From: Thermomicrobiales bacterium
GTDB lineage: Bacteria; Chloroflexota; Limnocylindria; Limnocylindrales; CSP1-4
DNA: 5,287 nt
Assembly (NCBI GenBank): GCA_004525275.1
Contig: SPCO01000125.1
Coordinates: 1-5,287, forward strand
Direction of reading: 5' to 3'
The position numbers were made by a program, and so were the translations under genes. Below are positions 1 to 5,287 of the stretch, piece by piece. Within the stretch, counting starts at the first letter, position 1; each line of letters opens with the position of its first letter. The notes below the pieces were generated by a model. It had not been told where the DNA came from. It saw nothing but the letters and a program-made list of their open reading frames with translations, and did no database searches.

Positions 1-198
1 CTCGAGTAGATCACGAAAGGTGAAGTGGCTGGCCGGAGTCCGGCCGCGGTCGATGGGAACGACCTCCGCGATGGCATCGAGCCCCGAAGTCCGCGCGATG
101 ATCGCCGCCCCATCGAGCGCCGGCGCGTTGCCGCCCGCGACCGGGTCGAAGGCCATGCTGATGGTCCCACCGGTGAACACGACCGCGACCCGAGCCAC
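1..198 (-). CDS. L-asparaginase / asparaginase-glutaminase family protein, N-terminal part (runs off left edge)
   Basis: Reading the minus strand from a GTG at 198 gives 66 open codons to the window edge. The protein begins MARVAVVFTGGTISMAFDPV. The hydrophobic strand followed by TGGTIS is the N-terminal signature of L-asparaginases, which hydrolyse asparagine (often also glutamine) to the acid and ammonia. In that family the second Thr of TGG-T is the nucleophile; here it is T12. A G/A-rich stretch (residues 19-30) follows, where the family has its mobile active-site loop. The second signature (TDT/K region) lies outside the window, so activity cannot be judged. No signal peptide is visible, so a cytoplasmic enzyme is likely. 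The start is supported by an AGGAG seven bases upstream. The gene lies 10 bases after the transporter stop and is probably the next cistron of the same operon. The alternative within the superfamily is a GatD-type amidotransferase subunit, which I consider less likely. Confidence 0.85.
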   Translation of the reverse strand, partial: MARVAVVFTGGTISMAFDPVAGGNAPALDGAAIIARTSGLDAIAEVVPIDRGRTPASHFTFRDLLE

Positions 199-205
199 GC
201 AGCGT

Positions 206-210
206 CTCCT
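206..210 (-). promoter_or_regulatory. Shine-Dalgarno AGGAG of the asparaginase-like gene
   Basis: Minus-strand AGGAG lies seven bases before the GTG at 198 and overlaps the TAG stop of the upstream transporter gene (209-211). It is the strongest ribosome-binding site in the window and fixes the asparaginase start. Its presence suggests this cistron can initiate independently, unlike the overlap-coupled genes upstream. Confidence 0.8.
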
Positions 211-1702
211 ACTGGCGATCGGTTGGATCAGCCGGCCCAACACGATCAAGGGGCGGCTGATCCGTGGTGGCGGTCTCGCCCGGTTGCGTGTCCGTCGGTT
301 GGTCGGCTCCAAGCGCGATGGCGATCGGATCGAGGTTTCCAGGGTCGCTGGCCGGCTGAGCGTCACCCGCACGCAGTGGCCCCCGGGTCACGACCGATGT
401 GATGCCGATGATCATGACGACGATGGCCATCACGAAGATGACGGCCGTGGTTCCCACGAGGTCGGAGATCGGGCCGACGATGATGATCGGCAGGAAGCTC
501 GCGACCGAGACCAACATGCCCAGGACGCCGTAGACGCGGCCACGGACGTCCTCCGGGAGGTCCTCCTGGAGCTGCGTCTGCGAAGGGATCGCAACAAGCC
601 CATAGGAGATCCCCGCGAGGAAGGCGATGACCACCACGACCGCCAGGAGACTGGTGATCGCGGAAAGATCGATCCCGCCCGCGGCATCCGCCCGCTGCAA
701 TAGGCGGCTGATCGGACCAGCTGTCGACAATCCCGCGAGGAGGATCCCGAGGGCGATCATCGCCCCCTCGATGACCCGACGTCGATGGAAGTAGCGGCCG
801 TAGGCATTGAGCAACAGGATCCCGGTCACGATCCCGAACGCGAGGGGCAGGACCACGACGGCAAAGTCCTTGGAAGCGAGACCCAGCGTGTCCTGCGCGA
901 AGTCCGGCCCGAGGACGCCGAGCACACCGATCAGCGACGCGGTCACCGCGAGATAGATCAGCGACCAGCTGATCGAACGGTTGGCCCGAATGTACGCGAA
1001 GCCCTCTCGCAGTTGGGTGAAGATCGATCCGACTGCGCGTTCGGCCTCGCCGACCCCGAGACCATCGTGCGGGTGTTCGACAGTCGATGGCGGGGGCGGT
1101 GACGCTGGCAGCGTGAAGCAAAACAGGGCCGCGAGGAAATAGAGCCCGGCGACGACGACGATCACGGCCTCCGGGCCGGCCACATTGACCACCAGCGGGC
1201 CGAGCAGCGCGAACCCAAGGGCGAACGCGGCGTTCAGCGTCAGGGTGAAGATCCCATTGGCCGCCAGCAGCTGCTCGCGCGGAACGAGGACTGGGATCAT
1301 CGCCAGCTCGGCGGGGGCAAAGAACACCGTGAACGTCGAGATCAGGACGTTGAGCAGCAGGATGATCGCGAGATTGGTACCGGCGAGATACAGGGCGATG
1401 AACGCCGCGCCGCGCAGCAGATTGGTCGCAATGAGGATCAGCCGCCGGTCGATCCGATCGACGTAGACGCCAGCGACCGCCGAGAACAGGACCGCGGGTA
1501 CCAGGAATGACAGGATCAGGAGGCTGACCGCCGTGTTCGACTTGGTCGAGTCGAAGACGATGACGGTCAGTCCGAAGAGGACCATGTTCCCGCCAACCTG
1601 AGTCGTCAGCTGGGACAACCAGAGGCGGAGGAATCCGCCGTTCTGGAAGACGGCGAGCGGCCCAGCCTCGGGCGGTTCTGGCGCGACCGTCGCGGCGGTC
1701 AC
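209..1702 (-). CDS. Major facilitator superfamily transporter, MFS_3/exporter-like, 12 membrane helices
   Basis: The 497-residue protein is a polytopic inner-membrane transporter. Hydrophobic segments lie at about residues 24-50, 57-80, 88-108, 111-132, 150-174, 178-197, 245-264, 279-299, 311-329, 349-372, 388-411 and 417-438, giving 6+6 helices around a hydrophilic central loop (198-244). The helix 2-3 loop carries the MFS signature GVYVDRIDRRLIL (78-90). PSQTQLQEDLPEDVRGRVYG (373-392) resembles the PEDxRGRV stretch typical of the MFS_3 group, which includes EntS-like siderophore and drug exporters. Proton-driven efflux is therefore the best guess; the substrate is unknown. The start is the GTG at 1702, overlapping the DUF951 stop by four bases (GTGA). 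A longer reading back to 1903 would run through the DUF951 gene and adds only Arg-rich out-of-frame sequence. Residues from about 441 on form a Pro/Asp/Thr-rich, probably disordered tail. Confidence 0.9.
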   Translation of the reverse strand: MTAATVAPEPPEAGPLAVFQNGGFLRLWLSQLTTQVGGNMVLFGLTVIVFDSTKSNTAVSLLILSFLVPAVLFSAVAGVYVDRIDRRLILIATNLLRGAAFIALYLAGTNLAIILLLNVLISTFTVFFAPAELAMIPVLVPREQLLAANGIFTLTLNAAFALGFALLGPLVVNVAGPEAVIVVVAGLYFLAALFCFTLPASPPPPSTVEHPHDGLGVGEAERAVGSIFTQLREGFAYIRANRSISWSLIYLAVTASLIGVLGVLGPDFAQDTLGLASKDFAVVVLPLAFGIVTGILLLNAYGRYFHRRRVIEGAMIALGILLAGLSTAGPISRLLQRADAAGGIDLSAITSLLAVVVVIAFLAGISYGLVAIPSQTQLQEDLPEDVRGRVYGVLGMLVSVASFLPIIIVGPISDLVGTTAVIFVMAIVVMIIGITSVVTRGPLRAGDAQPASDPGNLDPIAIALGADQPTDTQPGETATTDQPPLDRVGPADPTDRQ

Positions 1703-1968
1703 CGGCTCGGTCCGTCGTTGATCGGCGCCCGCCCCTGCGCCGACACGACAGCCGCGGTCAGGCCCGGGTCGCCGCGCGCGACGAATTCCACGAGCCGCTG
1801 CTCCACGGTCCGGCGGGCGATGAGGACGTGTCGCTCGCAGGTCGTGCAGCGCAGCCCGATATCCGCGCCGACGCGGTCGACCAGCCAGGTGGTTCCGCCA
1901 CATGGATGGACGCGCCGAAGTCGGATGACATCGCCGAGGAGCAGCGTGAGCAAGGGCTGGTCAGGCAT
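1699..1968 (-). CDS. DUF951 family small protein with HPCG and CxxC motifs
   Basis: The 89-residue protein matches the DUF951 pattern: GDVIRLRRVHPCGG (12-25), then W28, a VGADIGLRC segment (33-41) and a second cysteine at C44, giving CTTC, followed by a basic VLIARRTVEQRLVEF stretch. HPCG plus CxxC supplies three cysteines and a histidine, which suggests a small zinc-binding fold, although no metal site is proven. The function of this family is not established; members are soluble and I see no signal or membrane segment. The conserved part ends near residue 65. The remaining roughly 24 residues look like an unconserved tail that runs into the transporter start. The ATG at 1968 lies 15 bases after the second DUF881 stop with no clear Shine-Dalgarno, so reinitiation is likely. 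Family identity is confident, role is not. Confidence 0.85.
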   Translation of the reverse strand: MPDQPLLTLLLGDVIRLRRVHPCGGTTWLVDRVGADIGLRCTTCERHVLIARRTVEQRLVEFVARGDPGLTAAVVSAQGRAPINDGPSR

Positions 1969-1983
1969 CGGCGGCCCAGCCTA

Positions 1984-2658
1984 TCAAAGCCGCGGGCTAC
2001 CGTGTTCTGGCACGAGGCTCCTGTTCGTCGCGGGGAGTTCGAGCCGGTCCACCGGCGTGACGGTTACCGTGACCAGCGGCAGGGTGGCGGCAAGCTGGGC
2101 GATGACCCCGCCGGCTCGAGTCAGGGAGCCGGTCAACTTGTCCGGGGCACCGATGGCATCGAGATCGAAGCTGTCCCCGAGTGCCACGCCGTCTACCTCG
2201 GCGAAGCCCGCCGGTCCGACTACCACGACGCCGCTGACGACGCGTATACCGTCGACGCCGATCGCCTCCGACCCGGCGTTGCGCAGCTCATTGATCAGTT
2301 CCTCGACACCGTGGCCATCGATCGGGCCACGGATCGCGATCTTGACGCCTGGCCCACCGACCGGCTCCAGGCCGGCATAGGCGCGAACACGATTCAAATC
2401 CTCCTCGACCTCGCCGACCGACGCGCCGCCACGCGAGCGATTTTGGACGAGCGTCTGGAGATCTCGCTCCAGGCTGGACGCTTCCCGCCGCAGCTGGTCG
2501 TTGCGTGCGTTCACGTTGGCGACGAGGACGGTCAGGTCCTGAGACGACAGCTGCGCCAGCGCCGAGGGACCAGCCTGGGAGCGAAGCTGGACAACGACGA
2601 GCAATCCGAGGATGCCGGCGACGAAGGCGATCGTCAGCTGACTTCTGAATCTATGCAT
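1984..2658 (-). CDS. DUF881 family membrane-anchored protein, second (diverged) copy
   Basis: The protein has 224 residues. A short basic N-terminus (HRFRSQ) is followed by one membrane helix (about 8-24). Next comes an extracytoplasmic Gln/Leu/Arg-rich, probably coiled-coil region (about 38-92), then the globular DUF881 domain starting at YAGLEPVGGPGVKIAI (94-109). The ELINELRNAGSEAIGVDGIRV segment (120-140) aligns with the canonical LW-AGAEA-AVNGxRLT motif of the neighbouring copy. However, Asp replaces Asn in VNG, and the later LLVN/PPY motif is not recognisable. DUF881 proteins are widespread in Gram-positive-type bacteria and often lie near cell-division or envelope genes; their biochemical role is unknown. 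The ATG at 2658 is preferred, two bases after the first DUF881 stop, with a GGTGG six bases upstream. A TTG at 2664, overlapping that stop, is the alternative. The pair looks like an ancient duplication or functionally split partners. Confidence 0.8.
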   Translation of the reverse strand: MHRFRSQLTIAFVAGILGLLVVVQLRSQAGPSALAQLSSQDLTVLVANVNARNDQLRREASSLERDLQTLVQNRSRGGASVGEVEEDLNRVRAYAGLEPVGGPGVKIAIRGPIDGHGVEELINELRNAGSEAIGVDGIRVVSGVVVVGPAGFAEVDGVALGDSFDLDAIGAPDKLTGSLTRAGGVIAQLAATLPLVTVTVTPVDRLELPATNRSLVPEHGSPRL

Positions 2659-2660
2659 CG

Positions 2661-3443
2661 TCAACCACCGGCGTCGGGTGAGGTGAACGGGCCGGGCGAC
2701 GGTGAAACGATCGGCCGCGAATAGCGCAACGTCACGGTCCCGACGAAGGCTGGCATGTCGACCGACTCAGGCTCGGCCAGTGAGACCCGGATCCCGTAGC
2801 CGTCGCCACGTTCACGGACGAAATCGACGAACTTGGCCGAGCGGCTCAGCTGTTCGTACAGGTCGGACGCACCGAGCGCTGTGATCTGGTAGGGCGGCGT
2901 CAGGTACGCAGAGTTGACGAGCAACGACGCACCGACATCGATGATCGCCGAGGTCGGAGTGAGGCGCTCACCGTTGACCGCGACGGCCTCCGCCCCCGCG
3001 CCCCACAACGCTTCCACGATCGTCCGGATATCGTGCGATCCGACGAGGTAGTCGACCTCGCCCCCATCGGGCGGCACCGGGTCCTTCGAATCCTCAAGCT
3101 GGATGACGATCCCGGAACCGGTCAACGGGATCAGGCCCGCCGCGATGCGGGCCGCCTGGAGCTGGGCATTGAGCTGTTTGACGCGGTCCTCCGAACTGGC
3201 GCCCTCGGTCTCGATGTCCTGGATCTGCGCGCGGACGTCGAGGATCCTGGCCTTCAGGTCATCCTGCTGGGCCTGCAACGTATTGACCGTATCGACCAGT
3301 GGGGTCCGCTCCTGGGTGGTGTAGCGGACGCGCGGACCTTCCGATGCCAGCTGAGCAGCGGTCAGGAAGCCAAGCGCCAGTAGGGCGACACCAAGGGTGA
3401 TCTGCCAGCTTGGAATGGCGCGCAAACGATCCGTGATCCTCAC
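2661..3443 (-). CDS. DUF881 family membrane-anchored protein, first (canonical) copy
   Basis: The protein has 260 residues. A cytoplasmic basic start (RITDRLRAIPSWQ) precedes one membrane helix (about 15-33). An acidic/Gln-rich coiled coil (about 44-100; Leu-Gln-Ala-Gln-Gln repeats) leads to the DUF881 domain, with AGLIPLTGSGIVIQLED (102-118), IVEALWGAGAEAVAVNGERL (142-161), the LLVN and PPYQITALG segments (174-191), and a C-terminal strand before a Pro/Ser-rich tail. It is predicted to be anchored in the membrane with the domain outside. The function of the family is not known; relatives sit beside cell-division and DivIVA-type genes in several phyla, so an envelope-scaffold role is only a guess. 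The start is the GTG at 3443, sharing four bases with the peptidase stop (GTGA), with GGTGG six bases upstream. The frame stays open back to 3740, but that stretch is Arg-rich shadow of the peptidase gene. Confidence 0.88.
   Translation of the reverse strand: MRITDRLRAIPSWQITLGVALLALGFLTAAQLASEGPRVRYTTQERTPLVDTVNTLQAQQDDLKARILDVRAQIQDIETEGASSEDRVKQLNAQLQAARIAAGLIPLTGSGIVIQLEDSKDPVPPDGGEVDYLVGSHDIRTIVEALWGAGAEAVAVNGERLTPTSAIIDVGASLLVNSAYLTPPYQITALGASDLYEQLSRSAKFVDFVRERGDGYGIRVSLAEPESVDMPAFVGTVTLRYSRPIVSPSPGPFTSPDAGG
2665..2669 (-). promoter_or_regulatory. GGTGG ribosome-binding-site-like element of the second DUF881 gene
   Basis: Minus-strand GGTGG ends six bases before the ATG at 2658 and abuts the alternative TTG at 2664. 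GGTG can pair with the UCCAC part of the 16S rRNA 3' end, so this spacing favours the ATG over the TTG. It also lies in the last codons of the first DUF881 gene. Confidence 0.45.
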
Positions 3444-4810
3444 GCCGGGCCACCGGCCGAAGCCCGCCGGCGACGTCCGAGAATGACGCCGACGACGATC
3501 GCCACACCGATCAGGAGGGCGAGCGGGATCAGCCAGTCGGGCCCTTCTCTCGCGGGCGAGGCGTCGTTCGCCGTCGAGGCGTCGCTTGACGGACGCGCGC
3601 TTGGTCCGGGATTTGCCGCTCCTGGCGCGGGTGTCGAGATCAGCCCTCCGGTACCCTCCCAGGCGGCAGGCACGGGTCCGCGGGGCGCCGGGCGGGGTCC
3701 GTCCTTGGTCGGTTCCGTGGCGCCGACGTCCGCGAACCATGCCGAACCGAACGTGGTCATGTCCAGGCCGAGCGCATCGGTGAAGGCTTCATCGTCCGTC
3801 CGCCCATCGGCATACGACCGAATGAGCGTGACCAGGGCATTGGGGCCGTACGTCCGAACGATGAAGTCAACGGCAGCGACGCTCTCTGAATAGGCGAGGA
3901 AGAAATCGCGACCATTCGGGAATTGGCCGGTCAAACCGTCGAGCGGGATGAGTGAACCTGACCTCGCCGCATTCTTGACCGCCCCGCGATCCGGGCCCGC
4001 ATAGCCCTCACTCTGATACACCGCCAGCCCTTCGTTTAGCCAGCGCGGTGGCCTGTGGTACGGGTTGCTCGAGGCAGTGTCAAAGACAAGATGGACGAAT
4101 TCGTGGGGGATGCGCACCGCGACCAGCGGGTCGTCGATCTCGCCCGGCGGGATGAGTCCCAGCAGCGTTCGGATGGAGGCATATGCGGTCCCCGCAACAT
4201 TCTCGTGGGCACCCGGTCCGAGGGCTCCGTAGAAATCATCCGGGTGCGCATAGACGAAGAAGTCGACCGACTCGGTCTCGATCACGCCGAGAAGATCCGC
4301 GGTCTCGCGGATGGCGTCTTCCGCCAGCCTCAGGGCCTTGGCTCCGAACGCCGCGTCGCCCTTGTACCAGTGCACCCGAGCGAGCTCGCCCGAAACGGTC
4401 TGCCAAGCGAATCGGTCGTCTTCGTAGACGACGGTCAGCGCTGGTCCGAGGGCGAACTTGGTCGGGTCGTCAGCGGAGAACAGCCGCCACTGAGCGGTGA
4501 TCCGGGTATTGGGGATCAGATGCGCTGGTCCCGAGGTGTCGAGTGTGTAGCTCAGCGTCGTCGCGCCCGGTCTCGGCCGATCGGACACCTCCACGACTTC
4601 CGGGCCGATCGCGTCGGCGACCGTCAACAGGAGTTCGGTGCGTCCGACCGGAACATCGACCACGACGGCCTGTCCGAAGTCGATCCCTTCACCGTAGGTC
4701 GAAGTCGCGGTCGGCACCCCAAATGTCGCCGGCGACGCCGCCAGGGCCGACGGGACGAGGCCCAGGAGCAGGGCCAGCGTGGCTACCCCGACGACGAGCC
4801 CCTTGCGCAT
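3440..4810 (-). CDS. Secreted, C-terminally anchored peptidase MA-like (gluzincin-type) metalloprotease
   Basis: The 456-residue protein probably acts outside the cell. An N-terminal signal peptide has a basic start, a hydrophobic core (4-18) and an ALA-A cleavage-like site near residue 24. A beta-strand-rich domain (about 26-135) follows, then an alpha/beta region with the zinc-protease motif HEFVH (236-240) and a downstream Glu in WLNEG (E260). HExxH plus Glu about 20 residues later is the gluzincin zinc-site pattern, and HEFxH followed by PRWLNEGLA is typical of the peptidase MA family. A Pro/Ser/Ala-rich linker (about 366-424) leads to one membrane helix (426-445) and RRRR, placing the C-terminus inside. 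All presumed catalytic residues are present, so it should be an active zinc peptidase; its substrate is unknown. The ATG at 4810 overlaps the upstream stop by one base (TGATG). A GTG at 4822 would add only four residues before the signal peptide. Confidence 0.88.
   Translation of the reverse strand: MRKGLVVGVATLALLLGLVPSALAASPATFGVPTATSTYGEGIDFGQAVVVDVPVGRTELLLTVADAIGPEVVEVSDRPRPGATTLSYTLDTSGPAHLIPNTRITAQWRLFSADDPTKFALGPALTVVYEDDRFAWQTVSGELARVHWYKGDAAFGAKALRLAEDAIRETADLLGVIETESVDFFVYAHPDDFYGALGPGAHENVAGTAYASIRTLLGLIPPGEIDDPLVAVRIPHEFVHLVFDTASSNPYHRPPRWLNEGLAVYQSEGYAGPDRGAVKNAARSGSLIPLDGLTGQFPNGRDFFLAYSESVAAVDFIVRTYGPNALVTLIRSYADGRTDDEAFTDALGLDMTTFGSAWFADVGATEPTKDGPRPAPRGPVPAAWEGTGGLISTPAPGAANPGPSARPSSDASTANDASPAREGPDWLIPLALLIGVAIVVGVILGRRRRASAGGPA
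3450..3454 (-). promoter_or_regulatory. GGTGG ribosome-binding-site-like element of the first DUF881 gene
   Basis: Minus-strand GGTGG ends six bases before the GTG at 3443, the same motif and spacing as before the second DUF881 gene. It supports the GTG start inside the last codons of the peptidase gene. The match to the 16S rRNA 3' end is partial, so stop/start coupling may matter more. Confidence 0.4.
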
Positions 4811-5287
4811 CAGTCTGCCCACGCGAGACCGGCCATTCGGATGATCCCGAGCCCGTTCTGCCCGGCACCAAGAAGACCGTCACGCGACAGCGCCCAGCCG
4901 GGTCCGTACGAGACCGGGACCACCGGAACTTGGTCGCGGACGAGGCTCTCAGCCCGGTCATAGGCAGACGATGCGTCGGCGGGGTCCGTCGCCGACACGG
5001 CCTCCGAGATCGCCGCATCGAAATCCGCTGAACTCCATCGGCCGTAATTGCTGGACGCTCCGGTACTGAGCAGGACTCCCAGAAAGTCATTGCGTCCCGG
5101 ATAGTCCGCGACCCAGCCGAGCGCCCACATCGGCGGAGCGTCCGTGGCCAGTCGCTCGAAGTAGCCGTCGCCCATCGTTTCTGCTTGAAGCGTGATCCCC
5201 AACTCACGTTCGATCTCACCGACGATCGCGGCATCGTACCCGGATCCGCCGGTCATCAGGACCGTGGTCGGGAACCCGGCACCACCC
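4810..5287 (-). CDS. ABC-transporter substrate-binding protein, family 5 (peptide/oligopeptide type), C-terminal part
   Basis: The frame is open to the right edge and gives the last 158 residues. Family 5 (SBP_bac_5) extracellular solute-binding proteins capture peptides, nickel or related solutes for an ABC importer. The evidence is the order of family features: GFPTTVLMTGGSGYDAAIV (4-22; the strand and helix before the last lobe), LGITLQAETM (29-38), YFERL, then PPMWALGWVADYPGRNDFLG (51-70), the SSNYGRWSSADFDAAISEA segment (78-96), and a helix containing YDRAESLVRDQVPVVPVSYG (109-128). The W-x-ADYP-x-x-x-x-FL and N-Y-x-R-W/x-x-x-FD patterns are strongly diagnostic. The C-terminus is natural, ending GLAWAD just before the TGA that overlaps the peptidase start. 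The N-terminal signal/lipobox and the specificity-determining parts are outside the window, so the ligand cannot be assigned; peptides are the commonest. No permease or ATPase follows it downstream. Confidence 0.9.
   Translation of the reverse strand, partial: GGAGFPTTVLMTGGSGYDAAIVGEIERELGITLQAETMGDGYFERLATDAPPMWALGWVADYPGRNDFLGVLLSTGASSNYGRWSSADFDAAISEAVSATDPADASSAYDRAESLVRDQVPVVPVSYGPGWALSRDGLLGAGQNGLGIIRMAGLAWAD

Noticed and set aside
1..6. The window begins with CTCGAG, a restriction site that could mark a clone end
   Set aside because: It encodes Leu-Glu in frame in the asparaginase-like gene, and a single six-base site is expected by chance in this composition.
405..500. Repetitive-looking GATGA/GACGA runs suggesting a tandem repeat
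   Set aside because: These are Val/Ile/Met codons of the last membrane helices of the transporter on the minus strand; there is no regular period.
20..703. Open plus-strand frame of 227 codons covering the asparaginase start and the transporter C-terminus
   Set aside because: Its translation is Arg/Asp/His-rich low-complexity sequence without any family motif and lies opposite two well-supported genes; it is a G+C-bias shadow.
1703..1903. Upstream extension of the transporter frame
   Set aside because: It overlaps the DUF951 gene almost completely and adds Arg/Gly/Ala-rich sequence before the natural N-terminus.
1969..1983. The largest intergenic gap, considered as a site for a promoter or terminator
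   Set aside because: Fifteen bases are too short for either, and no hairpin with a T-run is seen; no promoter or terminator could be supported anywhere in the window.
1828..2724. Open plus-strand frame of 298 codons opposite DUF951 and the second DUF881 gene
   Set aside because: The composition is Asp/Arg/Gln-rich with no recognisable domain, and the minus strand holds family-typical proteins with helix and motif structure.
3444..3740. Upstream extension of the first DUF881 frame
   Set aside because: The extra 99 residues are Arg-rich and lie within the peptidase anchor and linker region; the GTG at 3443 places a normal membrane-anchored N-terminus.
4055..4963. Open plus-strand frame of 302 codons opposite the peptidase and binding-protein genes
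   Set aside because: The Arg/Asp/Gly-rich translation lacks domains, and the opposite strand encodes HExxH and binding-protein motifs.

Overview
The window is G+C-rich DNA, by eye about two thirds G+C with G/C-heavy third codon positions. It looks like part of one bacterial transcription unit read entirely on the minus strand. Several things point to Chloroflexota, or less likely another G+C-rich terrestrial lineage: a DUF951 protein next to two DUF881 proteins, a secreted peptidase-MA-type protein with a C-terminal membrane anchor, and an asparaginase with a TGGTIS N-terminus. This is a judgement from family distribution, not a measured assignment.

In the direction of transcription (right to left) there are seven genes: (1) the C-terminal part of a family 5 peptide/oligopeptide ABC-transporter substrate-binding protein, cut by the right edge; (2) a secreted, membrane-anchored HExxH metallopeptidase-like protein; (3) and (4) two adjacent but strongly diverged DUF881 membrane-anchored coiled-coil proteins; (5) a small cysteine-containing DUF951 protein; (6) a 12-helix MFS exporter-like transporter; (7) the N-terminal 66 residues of an L-asparaginase-type amidohydrolase, cut by the left edge.

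Packing is extreme. The largest gap is 15 bases, and three junctions are stop/start overlaps (TGATG, GTGA, GTGA). There is no room for a promoter or terminator inside the window, so the genes are probably co-transcribed and several are translationally coupled. Several true starts are GTG codons at overlaps; longer readings that run back through the upstream gene are artefacts.

Functionally the set mixes envelope proteins (peptidase, two DUF881 proteins, transporter) with possible peptide/amino-acid nitrogen use (peptide-binding protein, peptidase, asparaginase). That link is inference only. I see no RNA gene, mobile element, CRISPR array or tandem repeat, and no convincing undescribed system. 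The items most worth following are the diverged DUF881 pair, the peptidase directly coupled to a peptide-binding protein, and the DUF881-DUF881-DUF951 order.
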